From the NCBI RefSeq assembly GCF_902762735.1, contig NZ_CACWPP010000023.1:1-37673 (forward strand): a stretch of 37,673 nucleotides of DNA, given 5' to 3'. Below the pieces are notes generated by a model, which was given only the letters and a program-made list of their open reading frames with translations, did no database searches and was not told the origin of the DNA. Numbering within the stretch: position 1 is the first letter of the stretch; every line of letters begins with the position of its first letter. The position numbers and the translations under genes are program-made. Below, one piece after another: positions 31,400-37,673 of this stretch. This stretch comes from an uncultured Ruminococcus sp. (lineage in GTDB: Bacteria > Bacillota > Clostridia > Oscillospirales > Ruminococcaceae).

Positions 31400-31858
31400 A
31401 TGAAAAACAACTTTATGAAATCCCTCACCGCCGTACTTATCGGCGGGCTGTCGGCGTATATGCGGGTGCTGTTCCTGCCGCTGGTGGTGCTGATCTCGGT
31501 GATGATAGTTGACTACATGAGCGGCATGCTCAAGGCGTGGGGGCGCGGCGAACTTTCCTCGCGGGTAGGACTGCGGGGCATCGTCAAAAAAATCAGCTGT
31601 CTGATGCTTGTCTGCGTGGCAGGCGTGGTGGACTGGCTGTTGAGTTCGGGGCTGAAACAGGTCGGCATAGCGCTTGACTTCGGCTTTTGCTTTGGCTTGA
31701 TAGTTGTGATCTGGCTGATAATCAACGAACTTATCAGCATACTGGAAAATCTCGATGCACTGGAAGTCCCCATGCCGAGATTTTTAGTCAGCATAGTAAA
31801 ACACCTGCGGACTGCCGTTGAGGTTCGCGGAGAAAGCGAGGAGAAAAATGGACAGTAA
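31400..31858 (+). CDS. Phage holin (holin_4/toxin-secretion type)
   Basis: 152 aa. Three or four membrane segments (LFLPLVVLISVMIVDYMSG, ISCLMLVCVAGVVDWLLSSG, IALDFGFCFGLIVVIWLIINEL) with the DYMSGMLKAW and SSRVGLRGIVKK signatures of phage holin family 4. A charged tail ends EEKNGQ. It would permeabilise the membrane for the lysin. It starts 1 base after the previous stop, with CGGAGGTATGAA upstream. Confidence 0.9.
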   Translation: MKNNFMKSLTAVLIGGLSAYMRVLFLPLVVLISVMIVDYMSGMLKAWGRGELSSRVGLRGIVKKISCLMLVCVAGVVDWLLSSGLKQVGIALDFGFCFGLIVVIWLIINELISILENLDALEVPMPRFLVSIVKHLRTAVEVRGESEEKNGQ

Positions 31859-31904
31859 CGAAGTAAGCCGCATAGAAGATCCGGAAACAGAGGTACACAT
31901 ATAA
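31848..31904 (+). CDS. Possible 18-aa peptide between holin and lysin
   Basis: 18 aa, MDSNEVSRIEDPETEVHI. AGGAG lies 4 bases before the ATG and the frame overlaps the holin end. Very short and acidic; it may be a translation-coupling leader. Low support. Confidence 0.25.
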   Translation: MDSNEVSRIEDPETEVHI

Positions 31905-31927
31905 AAAACCGAAAGGACAGTGATACT

Positions 31928-32665
31928 ATGAAAATCAAAGGCATAGATGTTTCTCAGTGGCAGGGAAATATAGATTTTGGCAAGGTCAAATCGGCGGGTA
32001 TCGGCTTTGTGATACTCCGCGCGGGGTACGGCAGGTACATTTCGCAGAAAGACCCCACTTTTGAACAGAACTACGCCCGCGCAAAGTCGGCGGGGCTGAA
32101 TGTGGGTGTGTACTGGTACAGCTACGCTCAGAGTGAAGCTGATGCCCGCACAGAAGCGGCGGTCTGCATGGAAGCGATAAAGGGCAAGCAGTTCGAGTAC
32201 CCGATTTACTTCGACCTCGAAGAGCAGTCGCAGTTCTCGCGCGGAAAGGCGTTCTGCTCGGCGCTGGTGACAGCTTTCTGCGGTGAGTTGGAAAAGGCAG
32301 GCTATTTCGCGGGGCTGTACATCAGCCGCTCACCGCTCCAGAACTACATCACAGCAGAAGTCGCGGGCAGATACGCGCTCTGGGTGGCTGAGTACGGTTC
32401 TAAGTGCAACTACGGCGGCTCTTACGGAATGTGGCAGTACAGCTCTGAGGGGCGTGTGAACGGCATTTTGGGCGATGTGGACATGGACGAGTGCTATGTG
32501 GACTACCCGAAAATCATCAAAAACGGCGGCTTTAACGGCTACACCAAGCCTCAGCCTGCCGCTCCCGCCGCCCCAAAAGGCGACCTCAACGGTGACGGCA
32601 AAGTGAATGTCGCTGATGTGGCTCTGCTGGCGGCACAGGTCAAGGGGATAAAGCCCATCAAGTAA
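31928..32665 (+). CDS. Endolysin: GH25 lysozyme with C-terminal half dockerin
   Basis: 245 aa. Residues 1-~195 are a GH25 muramidase (GIDVSQWQG with D7, YFDLEEQ with D96/E98, WQYSSEGRVNGILGDVDMD). After a Pro/Ala linker (KPQPAAPAAPK) the last 28 residues (218-245) form one dockerin-type calcium repeat: GDLNGDGKVNVADVALLAAQ and VKGIKPIK. A full dockerin needs two such repeats, so this is half of one. No signal peptide: holin-dependent export is likely. AAAGGACAGTGATACT precedes the ATG. Confidence 0.88.
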   Translation: MKIKGIDVSQWQGNIDFGKVKSAGIGFVILRAGYGRYISQKDPTFEQNYARAKSAGLNVGVYWYSYAQSEADARTEAAVCMEAIKGKQFEYPIYFDLEEQSQFSRGKAFCSALVTAFCGELEKAGYFAGLYISRSPLQNYITAEVAGRYALWVAEYGSKCNYGGSYGMWQYSSEGRVNGILGDVDMDECYVDYPKIIKNGGFNGYTKPQPAAPAAPKGDLNGDGKVNVADVALLAAQVKGIKPIK

Positions 32666-32701
32666 ACTTATGACAGCTTAGTAACCTTAGAAACGTAAAG
32701 T

Positions 32702-32755
32702 AAAGCCCCGTGCTTACCGTCAGATGATGGTTGAGCATGGGGCTTTTGTTTTTTG
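32702..32755 (+). terminator. Terminator at the end of the late operon
   Basis: AAAGCCCC...GGGGCTTTT with inner TGCT/AGCA pairing, then TTTTGTTTTTTG. A strong intrinsic terminator after the lysin, isolating the next cassette. Confidence 0.88.
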
Positions 32756-32760
32756 TACAA

Positions 32761-32774
32761 ATGGTCGACCAAAA
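32761..32774. promoter_or_regulatory. Operator O1
   Basis: ATGGTCGACCAAAA. It is the exact reverse complement of the 14-mer at 32807-32820 and contains the perfect 10-base palindrome TGGTCGACCA. Its centre lies 46 bases from that of the second copy, about four and a half helical turns. Confidence 0.75.
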
Positions 32775-32801
32775 TTTGTGCATTATTTTATAAGAAAAGT
32801 A

Positions 32802-32830
32802 TTGACTTTTGGTCGACCATATGTTATAAT
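32802..32830 (+). promoter_or_regulatory. Promoter with operator O2 in its spacer
   Basis: TTGACT (32802-32807), 17 bases, TATAAT (32825-32830). TTTTGGTCGACCAT (32807-32820), the inverted copy of O1, fills most of the spacer, so a bound repressor would block transcription. It drives the small-peptide, regulator and recombinase genes. Confidence 0.88.
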
Positions 32831-32862
32831 ATAGATACAGTAAAGGACAGGGGGTGATAAAG

Positions 32863-32997
32863 TTGCAGGACTTAATCAAAAAATTAGACCAGCTTGAACG
32901 ACTTCTGGTCAAAGTCGATAAACTGGTCTACAGACTGATACAGATAGCCGGTACAATCGGCATTCTGATATTAGCGATCCGCTCATGGTTCACATAG
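32863..32997 (+). CDS. 44-aa membrane peptide
   Basis: MQDLIKKLDQLERLLVKVDK followed by LVYRLIQIAGTIGILILAIRSWFT. Start TTG 32863, eight bases after GGGGG, the same spacing as in the ATG gene at 22520; GTG 32854 is an alternative. An amphipathic charged helix precedes one membrane segment. First gene after the operator-controlled promoter. It could be a small toxin, exclusion peptide or signalling peptide; no family recognised. A hairpin (32997-33029) follows. Confidence 0.5.
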   Translation: MQDLIKKLDQLERLLVKVDKLVYRLIQIAGTIGILILAIRSWFT

Positions 32998-33029
32998 CGG
33001 AGGGGGAGCGAAAAAGCTCCCTCTACCGC
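32997..33029. other. Intercistronic hairpin
   Basis: GCGG and GGGGGAGC pair with GCTCCCTC and CCGC around a GAAAAA loop. No T-run, so RNA stability or processing rather than termination is likely. Confidence 0.5.
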
Positions 33030-33065
33030 TAAGTATAGCATAAATACGAAAGGGTGTCAAGTATT

Positions 33066-33167
33066 ATGAAAAAGATTTTAAGAGTTACTGGCTTGGCTGT
33101 CTTGGGTATAGCGGAAGTTGCAGTGCTTATCTCAGCGGTCGTATACGTTATAAGAACTATCGTGTGA
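33066..33167 (+). CDS. 33-aa membrane peptide
   Basis: MKKILRVTGLAVLGIAEVAV followed by LISAVVYVIRTIV. Two basic residues then a single hydrophobic helix, with AAAGGGTG 9-12 bases before the ATG. It sits between the 44-aa peptide and the regulator. Too short for family assignment; a small membrane factor is likely if translated. Confidence 0.4.
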   Translation: MKKILRVTGLAVLGIAEVAVLISAVVYVIRTIV

Positions 33168-33203
33168 AAGGTGGCGATATAGACGGAGAACGGCAAGAAG
33201 AAA

Positions 33204-33371
33204 ATGGGCAGACCAACCGATAACCCACGAACAGAGAAAGTCGGCTTTCGTATGTCGCCCAAAGAGATCGAGGACATTCAGAAGTGTGCCGATGCTATGG
33301 GAACACAGCGAGTAAACGCTGTTGTTGAGGGCATCAATCTTCTGAAAGAAAAACTGAATATCAAGGAATAA
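33204..33371 (+). CDS. Ribbon-helix-helix regulator
   Basis: 55 aa. MGRPTDNPRTEKVGFRMSPK then EIEDIQKCADAMGTQRVNAVVEGINLLKEKL is the familiar short GRP...NP..  type Arc/MetJ-like protein: one beta strand (KVGFRM) and two helices. It is the best candidate to bind the TGGTCGACCA operators upstream and so control this cassette and lysogeny (inference). The ribosome site is weak: GGAG about 15 bases away. Confidence 0.7.
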   Translation: MGRPTDNPRTEKVGFRMSPKEIEDIQKCADAMGTQRVNAVVEGINLLKEKLNIKE

Positions 33372-33377
33372 GAAAAG

Positions 33378-33475
33378 CGGCACTCGCAACCGTGGAAAGT
33401 ACCGAGTACCGCAGAACCAACAACACCCGAAGGTATTGCTTTACATTATTATAGCATATCCTTTCGGGAAAGTCA
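33378..33475. other. Two imperfect hairpins before the 184-aa gene
   Basis: GCGGCACTCG pairs with CGAGTACCGC (33378-33413) with one mismatch. CCCGAAGG pairs with CCTTTCGGG (33427-33475), the right arm lying just before the ribosome site AAAGGATG. They may set expression of the recombinase pair. Confidence 0.45.
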
Positions 33476-33492
33476 AGAAAGGATGTAATTTT

Positions 33493-34047
33493 ATGAAAAC
33501 TATCATCGAAAACAACACCATCAAGGTTCAGAGCGACTACAACAAAGACTTTATCGCCCGTGCGAGAATGTTGCAGGGCAAGTGGAAAGCGCCCTACTGG
33601 TGCTTCCCCGAAGAGAATAAGGACGAAGTCAGAGAACTTCTGCTGGACATTTATGGCGAGTGCGACACCCTCGCCGAAGAGCCCACCGCCTACGTAACTC
33701 TGGAAGTATCTCTGGACGAACTCAGCGACGGTGAGAGCATAAAGCTCGACACTATGACGCTATGCCGCCGCCAGTGTCGTGACTACGATGTAAGGCTCAG
33801 CGACAATGTTATGCTGATAAAAGGTGGGTTCGCTTCCAGCGGCGGCTCGATGAAAAATCCCCGCTGCTGTCCTCAGGACGGCACTGTTCTGCGCGTCAAG
33901 AACGTCCCCATGAAGATATACGAGCGTGTGAGAGAACACGAGGGTGTGACCCTTGTGGGCAACATCGACCGGGCAAAGCTGGTCGAAGAGCGTGAAAGGC
34001 TCATGGCAAGGCTTGCAGAACTGGACGAACTTCTGGCGGCGATATAA
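33493..34047 (+). CDS. Unknown protein coupled to the recombinase
   Basis: 184 aa from ATG 33493 (AAAGGATGTAATTTT). The N-terminal ~55 residues (IKVQSDYNKDFIARARMLQG, then KWKAPYWCFPEEN) resemble a short domain seen in assorted plasmid and phage proteins in which a basic helix is followed by GKW...W.F. The central part is beta-rich, and the C-terminus is a coiled coil (AKLVEERERLMARLAELDELL). The stop overlaps the recombinase ATG (TAATG), so both are made together. It may be a directionality or accessory factor; unproven. Confidence 0.55.
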   Translation: MKTIIENNTIKVQSDYNKDFIARARMLQGKWKAPYWCFPEENKDEVRELLLDIYGECDTLAEEPTAYVTLEVSLDELSDGESIKLDTMTLCRRQCRDYDVRLSDNVMLIKGGFASSGGSMKNPRCCPQDGTVLRVKNVPMKIYERVREHEGVTLVGNIDRAKLVEERERLMARLAELDELLAAI

Positions 34048-34820
34048 TGGTTGCCATATACATTCGGGTGTCCACGCCCGATCAGGCGAGGGAGGGCTAC
34101 TCTCTCGCCGCCCAAGAAAGGGCTTTGCGGGAGCACTGCGAGCGGACAGGGCATGAAGTGTATGCCGTCTATGCCGACGAGGGCATCAGCGGGAAAGATA
34201 TAGTCCACCGTCCTGCGTTCTGCCGCCTTATGGACGATGCACGACACGGACTGTTTACTGCTGTATACGTCTGGGCACTGAGCCGCTTTACGCGCAGTGT
34301 AGCCGATCTGTATAACACATGGGGCGAATTGTCGAAGTATGGCGTACAGCTTGTGAGCATCACAGAGGGCTTTGACACTTCCACGCCTACGGGACGGGCT
34401 ATGATGGGAGTGATAGGCGTATTCGCGCAGATGGAGCGCGAACTGACAGCGGAACGAGTCAGACTGGCGATGCAGGAACGTGCGGAGCAAGGCAAGCGAA
34501 CATGCAGCTATGTTCTGGGCTACGACCGTGACGGCAAGGACGGGCTGAAAGTCAATCCCGAAGAAGCAGAGCTGGTGCATCTGATATATGATAAATTTAT
34601 CGCTTATAAGTCTTACCTGCCTGTCGCTGACCTGCTGAACGCGCTGGGAAAAACGGGCAAGTCAGGCAAGCCGTTTAAAGCTGAGAGCATCAAGAAGATA
34701 CTGAGAAATCCGATCTACATCGGGTACTACCGCTACAAGGGCAAGTGCTACAAAGGCGACTTCAAACCGATAATCGAGCGGCACTTGTGGGATAAGGTAC
34801 AGAAGATCGTTGTGAGATAG
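34047..34820 (+). CDS. Short serine recombinase (probable phage integrase)
   Basis: 257 aa. Resolvase-type catalytic domain with S9 (YIRVSTPDQAREGY), EGISGKD and the E-helix region (GVFAQMERELTAERVR). It is followed by the Recombinase domain (GYDRDGKDGLKVNPEEAELV ... LRNPIYIGYYRYKGK). It stops right after that domain. Large serine integrases normally continue for 150-300 residues with a zinc ribbon and coiled coil; these are absent. It lies at the prophage's right end next to ssrA. Either a minimal enzyme or a truncated one; the following terminator argues against recent truncation. Confidence 0.85.
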   Translation: MVAIYIRVSTPDQAREGYSLAAQERALREHCERTGHEVYAVYADEGISGKDIVHRPAFCRLMDDARHGLFTAVYVWALSRFTRSVADLYNTWGELSKYGVQLVSITEGFDTSTPTGRAMMGVIGVFAQMERELTAERVRLAMQERAEQGKRTCSYVLGYDRDGKDGLKVNPEEAELVHLIYDKFIAYKSYLPVADLLNALGKTGKSGKPFKAESIKKILRNPIYIGYYRYKGKCYKGDFKPIIERHLWDKVQKIVVR

Positions 34821-34826
34821 TAAGTC

Positions 34827-34859
34827 AAAGCCAGCCGGATAAAAACGGCTGGCTTTTTT
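34827..34859 (+). terminator. Terminator after the recombinase
   Basis: AAAGCCAGCCG, eight-base loop, CGGCTGGCTTTTTT: perfect stem and T-run. Confidence 0.92.
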
Positions 34860-34910
34860 GTGTCATATTTCGTGTCATACATGTATAATTTCGTGTCATA
34901 TTTCATCGAA
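34860..34910. repeat. Candidate attachment site (attR)
   Basis: GTGTCATA occurs at 34860, 34872 and 34893, and a perfect 10-base palindrome ATACATGTAT lies at 34877-34886 between the second and third copies. This AT-rich stretch separates the recombinase terminator from ssrA and has the size of a serine-integrase att site. The matching left copy is not visible in the window. Confidence 0.45.
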
Positions 34911-34940
34911 TTTGATAATATTTTATAATAGCCGAAAATA

Positions 34941-34983
34941 TAAGAAAACCGCGTACCTGCGCGATAATACGCAAGTACGCGGT
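34941..34983 (-). terminator. ssrA terminator
   Basis: Leftward: ACCGCGTAC-TTGCG, loop, CGCAGGTACGCGGT with one mismatch, followed by TTTTCTTATATTTT. It ends the tmRNA transcript. Confidence 0.85.
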
Positions 34984-34991
34984 CAAATATC

Positions 34992-35346
34992 TGGTGGAGA
35001 TGAGGAGAATCGAACTCCTGTCCGAAAGCCCATTCACGCGAATTTCTACGAGTCTAGTCGGTTATTTCGGCTTGCGCCCTTTCCCTCCGCGCGGGCAAAC
35101 AGACACGCCCCTCGCTTTGGTAGACTGTAATACACCGACAGGTCACAGCCGTCGCCTGCCGACGTTCACCACTGGTCGACGCCTTTACCCGAGCCGTGGT
35201 ACTCTCAGGCAAGACGGGCTGCCCTTAGGCTGCCATTGCAAAATTATCGTTGTCGTCTAATTTTAAAACGTACGCCGTTTAAGGAGAGTGCGCTCCTCCA
35301 CTCGCTTATCGCCCTTCAAAACCCCCGTCGAAACCTTTACATCCCC
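34992..35346 (-). ncRNA. ssrA: tmRNA
   Basis: 355 nt. The 5' end GGGGATGTAAAGGTTTCGAC (at 35346) and the 3' end with a TΨC-like arm (GTTCGATTCTCCTCATC) and encoded CCA pair as the tRNA-like domain. The tag frame at 35225-35254 reads DNDNFAMAA and stop, preceded by TTAGAC; the resume codon appears to be GAC rather than the common GCA. It rescues stalled ribosomes with SmpB. It is intact, and the prophage ends just beyond its 3' terminator. It lies 67 bases after the 167-aa gene. Confidence 0.97.
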
Positions 35347-35413
35347 GTGTTTTCATAGGTATGCCGTTTAACGGATAGCCGCAGGGAAAAATATCCTGCT
35401 GTCACATTCCTTT

Positions 35414-35917
35414 CTATTCATCCTTTTCCAGCTCACCGCACCCGTGACATATCCACGAACCGTCGGAAAGCCGTTCCACAGCCCAGTAAGCCTCAGAATG
35501 CAGCCTGCCGCGGAATTTTTCATCTACCGTGTCCGCATAGCCCGTGTATACCACCGACTTCAGATATATCCAGTCACCGACATTATCATTACGGTGATTT
35601 TCGCTGAAAGCATCATCATAGTAAAGTTCAAGCATGTACACGCCGTTGTAGGTGTGCCAGTCATGCCTGTAAGTTTTTATGGCGGCATCTATCGCCAGCC
35701 TTATCTCGTCATCGGTGTACCTGTCCGACTTTTCCGCCGAAATGTTTATCTCGGGGTCTTTCCACGGAAGTGCGCCGATGTCATTATACAATTTTACACG
35801 AACATCATAACCGATCATCGCCATCACGATAAAAACCACTGCACACAGCAGACCTGCCGCTATCAGCGCAATGGGGAACGCATAAGCAAAAGATACTCTC
35901 TTTGTCTTATTTTCCAT
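35414..35917 (-). CDS. Membrane-anchored protein of unknown function
   Basis: 167 aa. One N-terminal membrane segment (FAYAFPIALIAAGLLCAVVFIVMAMIG) with a short basic cytoplasmic start, then a soluble acidic domain outside (KSDRYTDDEIRLAIDAAIKT, AYWAVERLSDGSWICHGCG). No family recognised; a sensor or cell-surface factor is possible. GGAG precedes the ATG by four bases. It lies 9 bases after smpB and before ssrA, so the three may form one transcript. Confidence 0.65.
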   Translation of the reverse strand: MENKTKRVSFAYAFPIALIAAGLLCAVVFIVMAMIGYDVRVKLYNDIGALPWKDPEINISAEKSDRYTDDEIRLAIDAAIKTYRHDWHTYNGVYMLELYYDDAFSENHRNDNVGDWIYLKSVVYTGYADTVDEKFRGRLHSEAYWAVERLSDGSWICHGCGELEKDE

Positions 35918-35926
35918 AACGCTCCG

Positions 35927-36400
35927 TCAGTAGTTCTGCCTGTCCTTGAGTGCGCGTTCGATCTCGCGGTTAGCGGCTTTTTTCGCCATGTCATCGCGCT
36001 TGTCGTGCAGTTTTTTACCCTTGCACAGCCCCAGCGCCACCTTTACCCTGCTGCCCTTGAAATAAAGTGAGAGCGGTATCAGCGCCAGACCCTCCTGCTG
36101 TACCTGCCCGAACAGACGCATTATCTCGCGCTTGTGCAGTAACAGCTTGCGCACGCGGCGCGGGTCTTTGTTGAAGATGTTGCCGTGCTCGTAGGGACTG
36201 ATGTGCATGCCCTTTATCCACATCTCGCCGTCATCGACACTGCACCAGCTGTCCTTGAGGTTCACGCCCCCCTGACGGATAGACTTGACCTCAGTACCCA
36301 CCAGTTCAATGCCGCACTCGATGGTCTCCAGTATAAAATAGTCGTGCCGCGCCTTGCGGTTGTCAGCTATTTGTTTAGTGCCCTTTTTGTCGATAGCCAC
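35927..36400 (-). CDS. smpB: SsrA-binding protein SmpB
   Basis: 157 aa. [20 protein letters not shown], then [19 protein letters not shown], a central HISPYEHGN and the basic tail ([20 protein letters not shown]) define SmpB. It carries tmRNA to stalled ribosomes. Start GTG at 36400 after GGGAGGTCACGCCT. Normal length. A strong promoter lies upstream. Confidence 0.97.
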   Translation of the reverse strand: MAIDKKGTKQIADNRKARHDYFILETIECGIELVGTEVKSIRQGGVNLKDSWCSVDDGEMWIKGMHISPYEHGNIFNKDPRRVRKLLLHKREIMRLFGQVQQEGLALIPLSLYFKGSRVKVALGLCKGKKLHDKRDDMAKKAANREIERALKDRQNY

Positions 36401-36450
36401 AGGCGTGACCTCCCATCATATACTCGCGGCATTTCCCACACCGCATATAT

Positions 36451-36479
36451 AGTATAGCACATATTCTTGATTTTGTCAA
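36451..36479 (-). promoter_or_regulatory. smpB promoter
   Basis: Leftward TTGACA (36479-36474), 17 bases, TATACT (36456-36451), 50 bases before the GTG. Confidence 0.88.
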
Positions 36480-36538
36480 AGGGTATTTATATAGATTTTT
36501 CTGCGAGACCGCTCAAATCTTGTCGCCCCACCCCCATA

Positions 36539-36683
36539 CCGCGAAAATCCCCCCCCGCCAAAGCCCCTCATGCATTCATATCCCAAACCATATAATACAG
36601 ACTTTCCCGCACCCCACCCCATACCGCCGCCCACCCCCCACCCCGCGAAAACCGCCCCCGCTAAATCCCCCCCTGCATTCATA
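36539..36683. repeat. C-rich repeat block
   Basis: Two ~41-base copies, both starting CCGCGAAAA and ending TGCATTCATA (36539-36580 and 36643-36683), lie in a stretch with many runs of four or more C (G on the other strand, possibly quadruplex-forming). The rest of the 36401-37050 gap holds the smpB promoter, this block, and from 36690 AT-rich DNA without a recognisable gene until the promoter at 36936. Confidence 0.6.
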
Positions 36684-36935
36684 CGACCAACTTTACCCCT
36701 GCGTTTGTTAATAATGTTTAAACTCTTAACAATTATATGTTTACAAAAGCTAAAATCACACGATTTCATATATAAACACATCTTCTGACGGCAGAAAAAA
36801 TAATATCCGAGACCCTCGCTGCCTGAAACCCCGATAACTCGGGACTTTGTGAAAAGATTATCAGCCGCGCTCCCGATTGAACAGTATGCACAAAGAGATG
36901 CGCTAAAGAAATTTTGAAACTATATAATTTTATTC

Positions 36936-36964
36936 TTGAAAATTTTTGTGAAATATGATATAAT
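36936..36964 (+). promoter_or_regulatory. Promoter of the membrane-protein gene
   Basis: TTGAAA, 17 bases, TATAAT. A dyad GTTCG-N9-CGAAC lies just after it (36967-36985), possibly an operator. The transcript would start near 36971. Confidence 0.75.
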
Positions 36965-37050
36965 TTGTTCGTAAACTAAACGAACTGCAAATTGCGTAAC
37001 TTTGGCATGAAAATATGAAGATCGAGTAAAATAAGAAAGGATGATCGACT

Positions 37051-37479
37051 ATGGCGGCTATGTTGATTTTTACACTGGTAATGGATCTGACAGGTTGGGC
37101 TGTTTTTACTTTGACCGATCTTATGCTGGGCGGCTTTTCGGGCGTGCATATGGTCATGCTGGCTGAATGGTTCGTTGTGCCGATGGCTGCCTCAGCTATA
37201 TACAGGGCTGTCACAGGCTCGGGCAAATTCTCTGACGCTAAGGAAAAGACCATGTACATGCTGATGTGGTTCGTCATCAGCACGGGCATCTCCGCTGTTG
37301 TCTGCAAGGCGGTCGAAACAGGCAGATGGTTTGAAGATGCCGCATTCACCCGCTTTGACTACCTGACGTTCGCCTCTGCTTTCGTGCTGGGCTTTATCGT
37401 CTATTCTGTCGCTTTTGAGATCGTCAGGTTCTTTGTAGAAGGCGGCTTCGCTTCTCGCAGGACGGCAGGCGCAAAATAA
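37051..37479 (+). CDS. Four-helix membrane protein of unknown function
   Basis: 142 aa, four hydrophobic segments (about 3-25, 31-52, 67-85 and 104-128), short loops, basic C-terminus (ASRRTAGAK). AGAAAGGATGATCGACT precedes the ATG. Monocistronic, between its own promoter and a terminator. No family recognised. Confidence 0.75.
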   Translation: MAAMLIFTLVMDLTGWAVFTLTDLMLGGFSGVHMVMLAEWFVVPMAASAIYRAVTGSGKFSDAKEKTMYMLMWFVISTGISAVVCKAVETGRWFEDAAFTRFDYLTFASAFVLGFIVYSVAFEIVRFFVEGGFASRRTAGAK

Positions 37480-37506
37480 AAACGCTTACAGCTTATAATT
37501 TAACTG

Positions 37507-37542
37507 CACGGCTGGCATATTGTGTCAGCTGTGTATTTTTTT
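37507..37542 (+). terminator. Terminator after the membrane-protein gene
   Basis: CACGGCTG, 11-base loop, CAGCTGTG (one wobble), then ATTTTTTT. Confidence 0.8.
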
Positions 37543-37588
37543 GTATGCAGAATTTTTAAAATGAGATGTTTTGTGCAGTCTGTCGCAA

Positions 37589-37616
37589 AAGTCTACCCGA
37601 AAGGGTAGGCTTTTTT
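37589..37616 (+). terminator. Second intrinsic terminator
   Basis: AAGTCTACCC, GAAA tetraloop, GGGTAGGCTT then TTTT; a strong terminator isolating the next gene. Confidence 0.85.
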
Positions 37617-37625
37617 GAATAAGTG

Positions 37626-37634
37626 TGGTATAAT
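37626..37634 (+). promoter_or_regulatory. Extended -10 promoter
   Basis: TGG followed by TATAAT, 17 bases before the start codon's ribosome site region; no good -35 is seen, as usual for extended -10 promoters. Confidence 0.5.
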
Positions 37635-37651
37635 AAAGAGGGGTGAAAAAG

Positions 37652-37673
37652 ATGCTGGAAAAGAAAACCAAAG
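37652..37673 (+). CDS. Start of a gene cut by the window end
   Basis: ATG with GAGGGGTGAAAAAG upstream; only MLEKKTK is visible. Nothing can be said of its function. Confidence 0.5.

Noticed and set aside
34858-35260. Rightward frames through the att region and ssrA
   Set aside because: They run over the tmRNA gene on the wrong strand.
36476-36788. Frames in the C-rich block on both strands
   Set aside because: Low-complexity Pro/His- or Gly-rich translations with no ribosome site.

Overview
The window is a temperate siphovirus (HK97-type head, long non-contractile tail) integrated beside the smpB-ssrA locus of a Ruminococcus-like Clostridia host (Oscillospiraceae/Ruminococcaceae). Grounds for the host guess: SmpB and a tmRNA whose tag reads DNDNFAMAA, strong AGGAGG-type ribosome sites, TTGACA-17-TATAAT promoters, and a phage endolysin ending in a dockerin-type calcium repeat of the kind common in Ruminococcus secreted proteins. 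No search was run, so the species is not assigned. Phage DNA fills about 100-34900; the right prophage end lies between the recombinase gene and ssrA. The left end is not recognised: the first ~100 bases are AT-rich, with a sharp composition break.

Layout, left to right. (1) 84-9338, recombination and replication: PP-loop/PAPS-reductase-like enzyme, SMC-type ATPase, Sak4-like ATPase, DUF669-like protein, DEAH helicase, a small leftward gene with its own consensus promoter, a primase-helicase, and a 270-bp repeat- and hairpin-rich stretch that could be an origin. (2) 9339-11513, small Cys-rich proteins, RusA resolvase and a sigma-region-4-like late regulator, followed by a phased repeat and candidate late promoter. 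(3) 11514-12595, structured leader, zinc ribbon, HNH nuclease and candidate cos/packaging region. (4) 12596-21180, terminase, portal, protease, capsid, connectors, two tail-tube-like proteins and tail assembly chaperone. (5) 21181-22759, an accessory island inside the tail operon: a leftward HicBA toxin-antitoxin pair and a Tad1/Acb2-like protein, a family that sequesters immune signalling nucleotides, set between terminators. (6) 22770-32665, tape measure, distal tail proteins, baseplate/fibre proteins, holin, and a GH25 lysozyme with a half dockerin. (7) 32666-34860, promoter with paired operators, two tiny membrane peptides, a ribbon-helix-helix regulator, an unknown 184-aa protein and an unusually short serine recombinase. 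(8) 34992-37673, host: ssrA, an unknown membrane-anchored protein and smpB (all leftward), a C-rich repeat region, a four-helix membrane protein and the first codons of another gene.

How it works together: the early block supplies single-strand annealing recombination and primase-helicase replication; the late regulator probably switches on the packaging-to-lysis block from a promoter at about 11530; the right-end cassette probably controls lysogeny and integration. No classical CI/Cro pair is visible, so lysogeny control may rest with the ribbon-helix-helix protein or lie outside the window. The most interesting parts are the Tad1/Acb2-like gene beside HicBA, the lone leftward gene in the replication block, the dockerin-tailed lysin, the shared WxAGSF C-termini of two recombination proteins, and the short recombinase coupled to an unknown partner.
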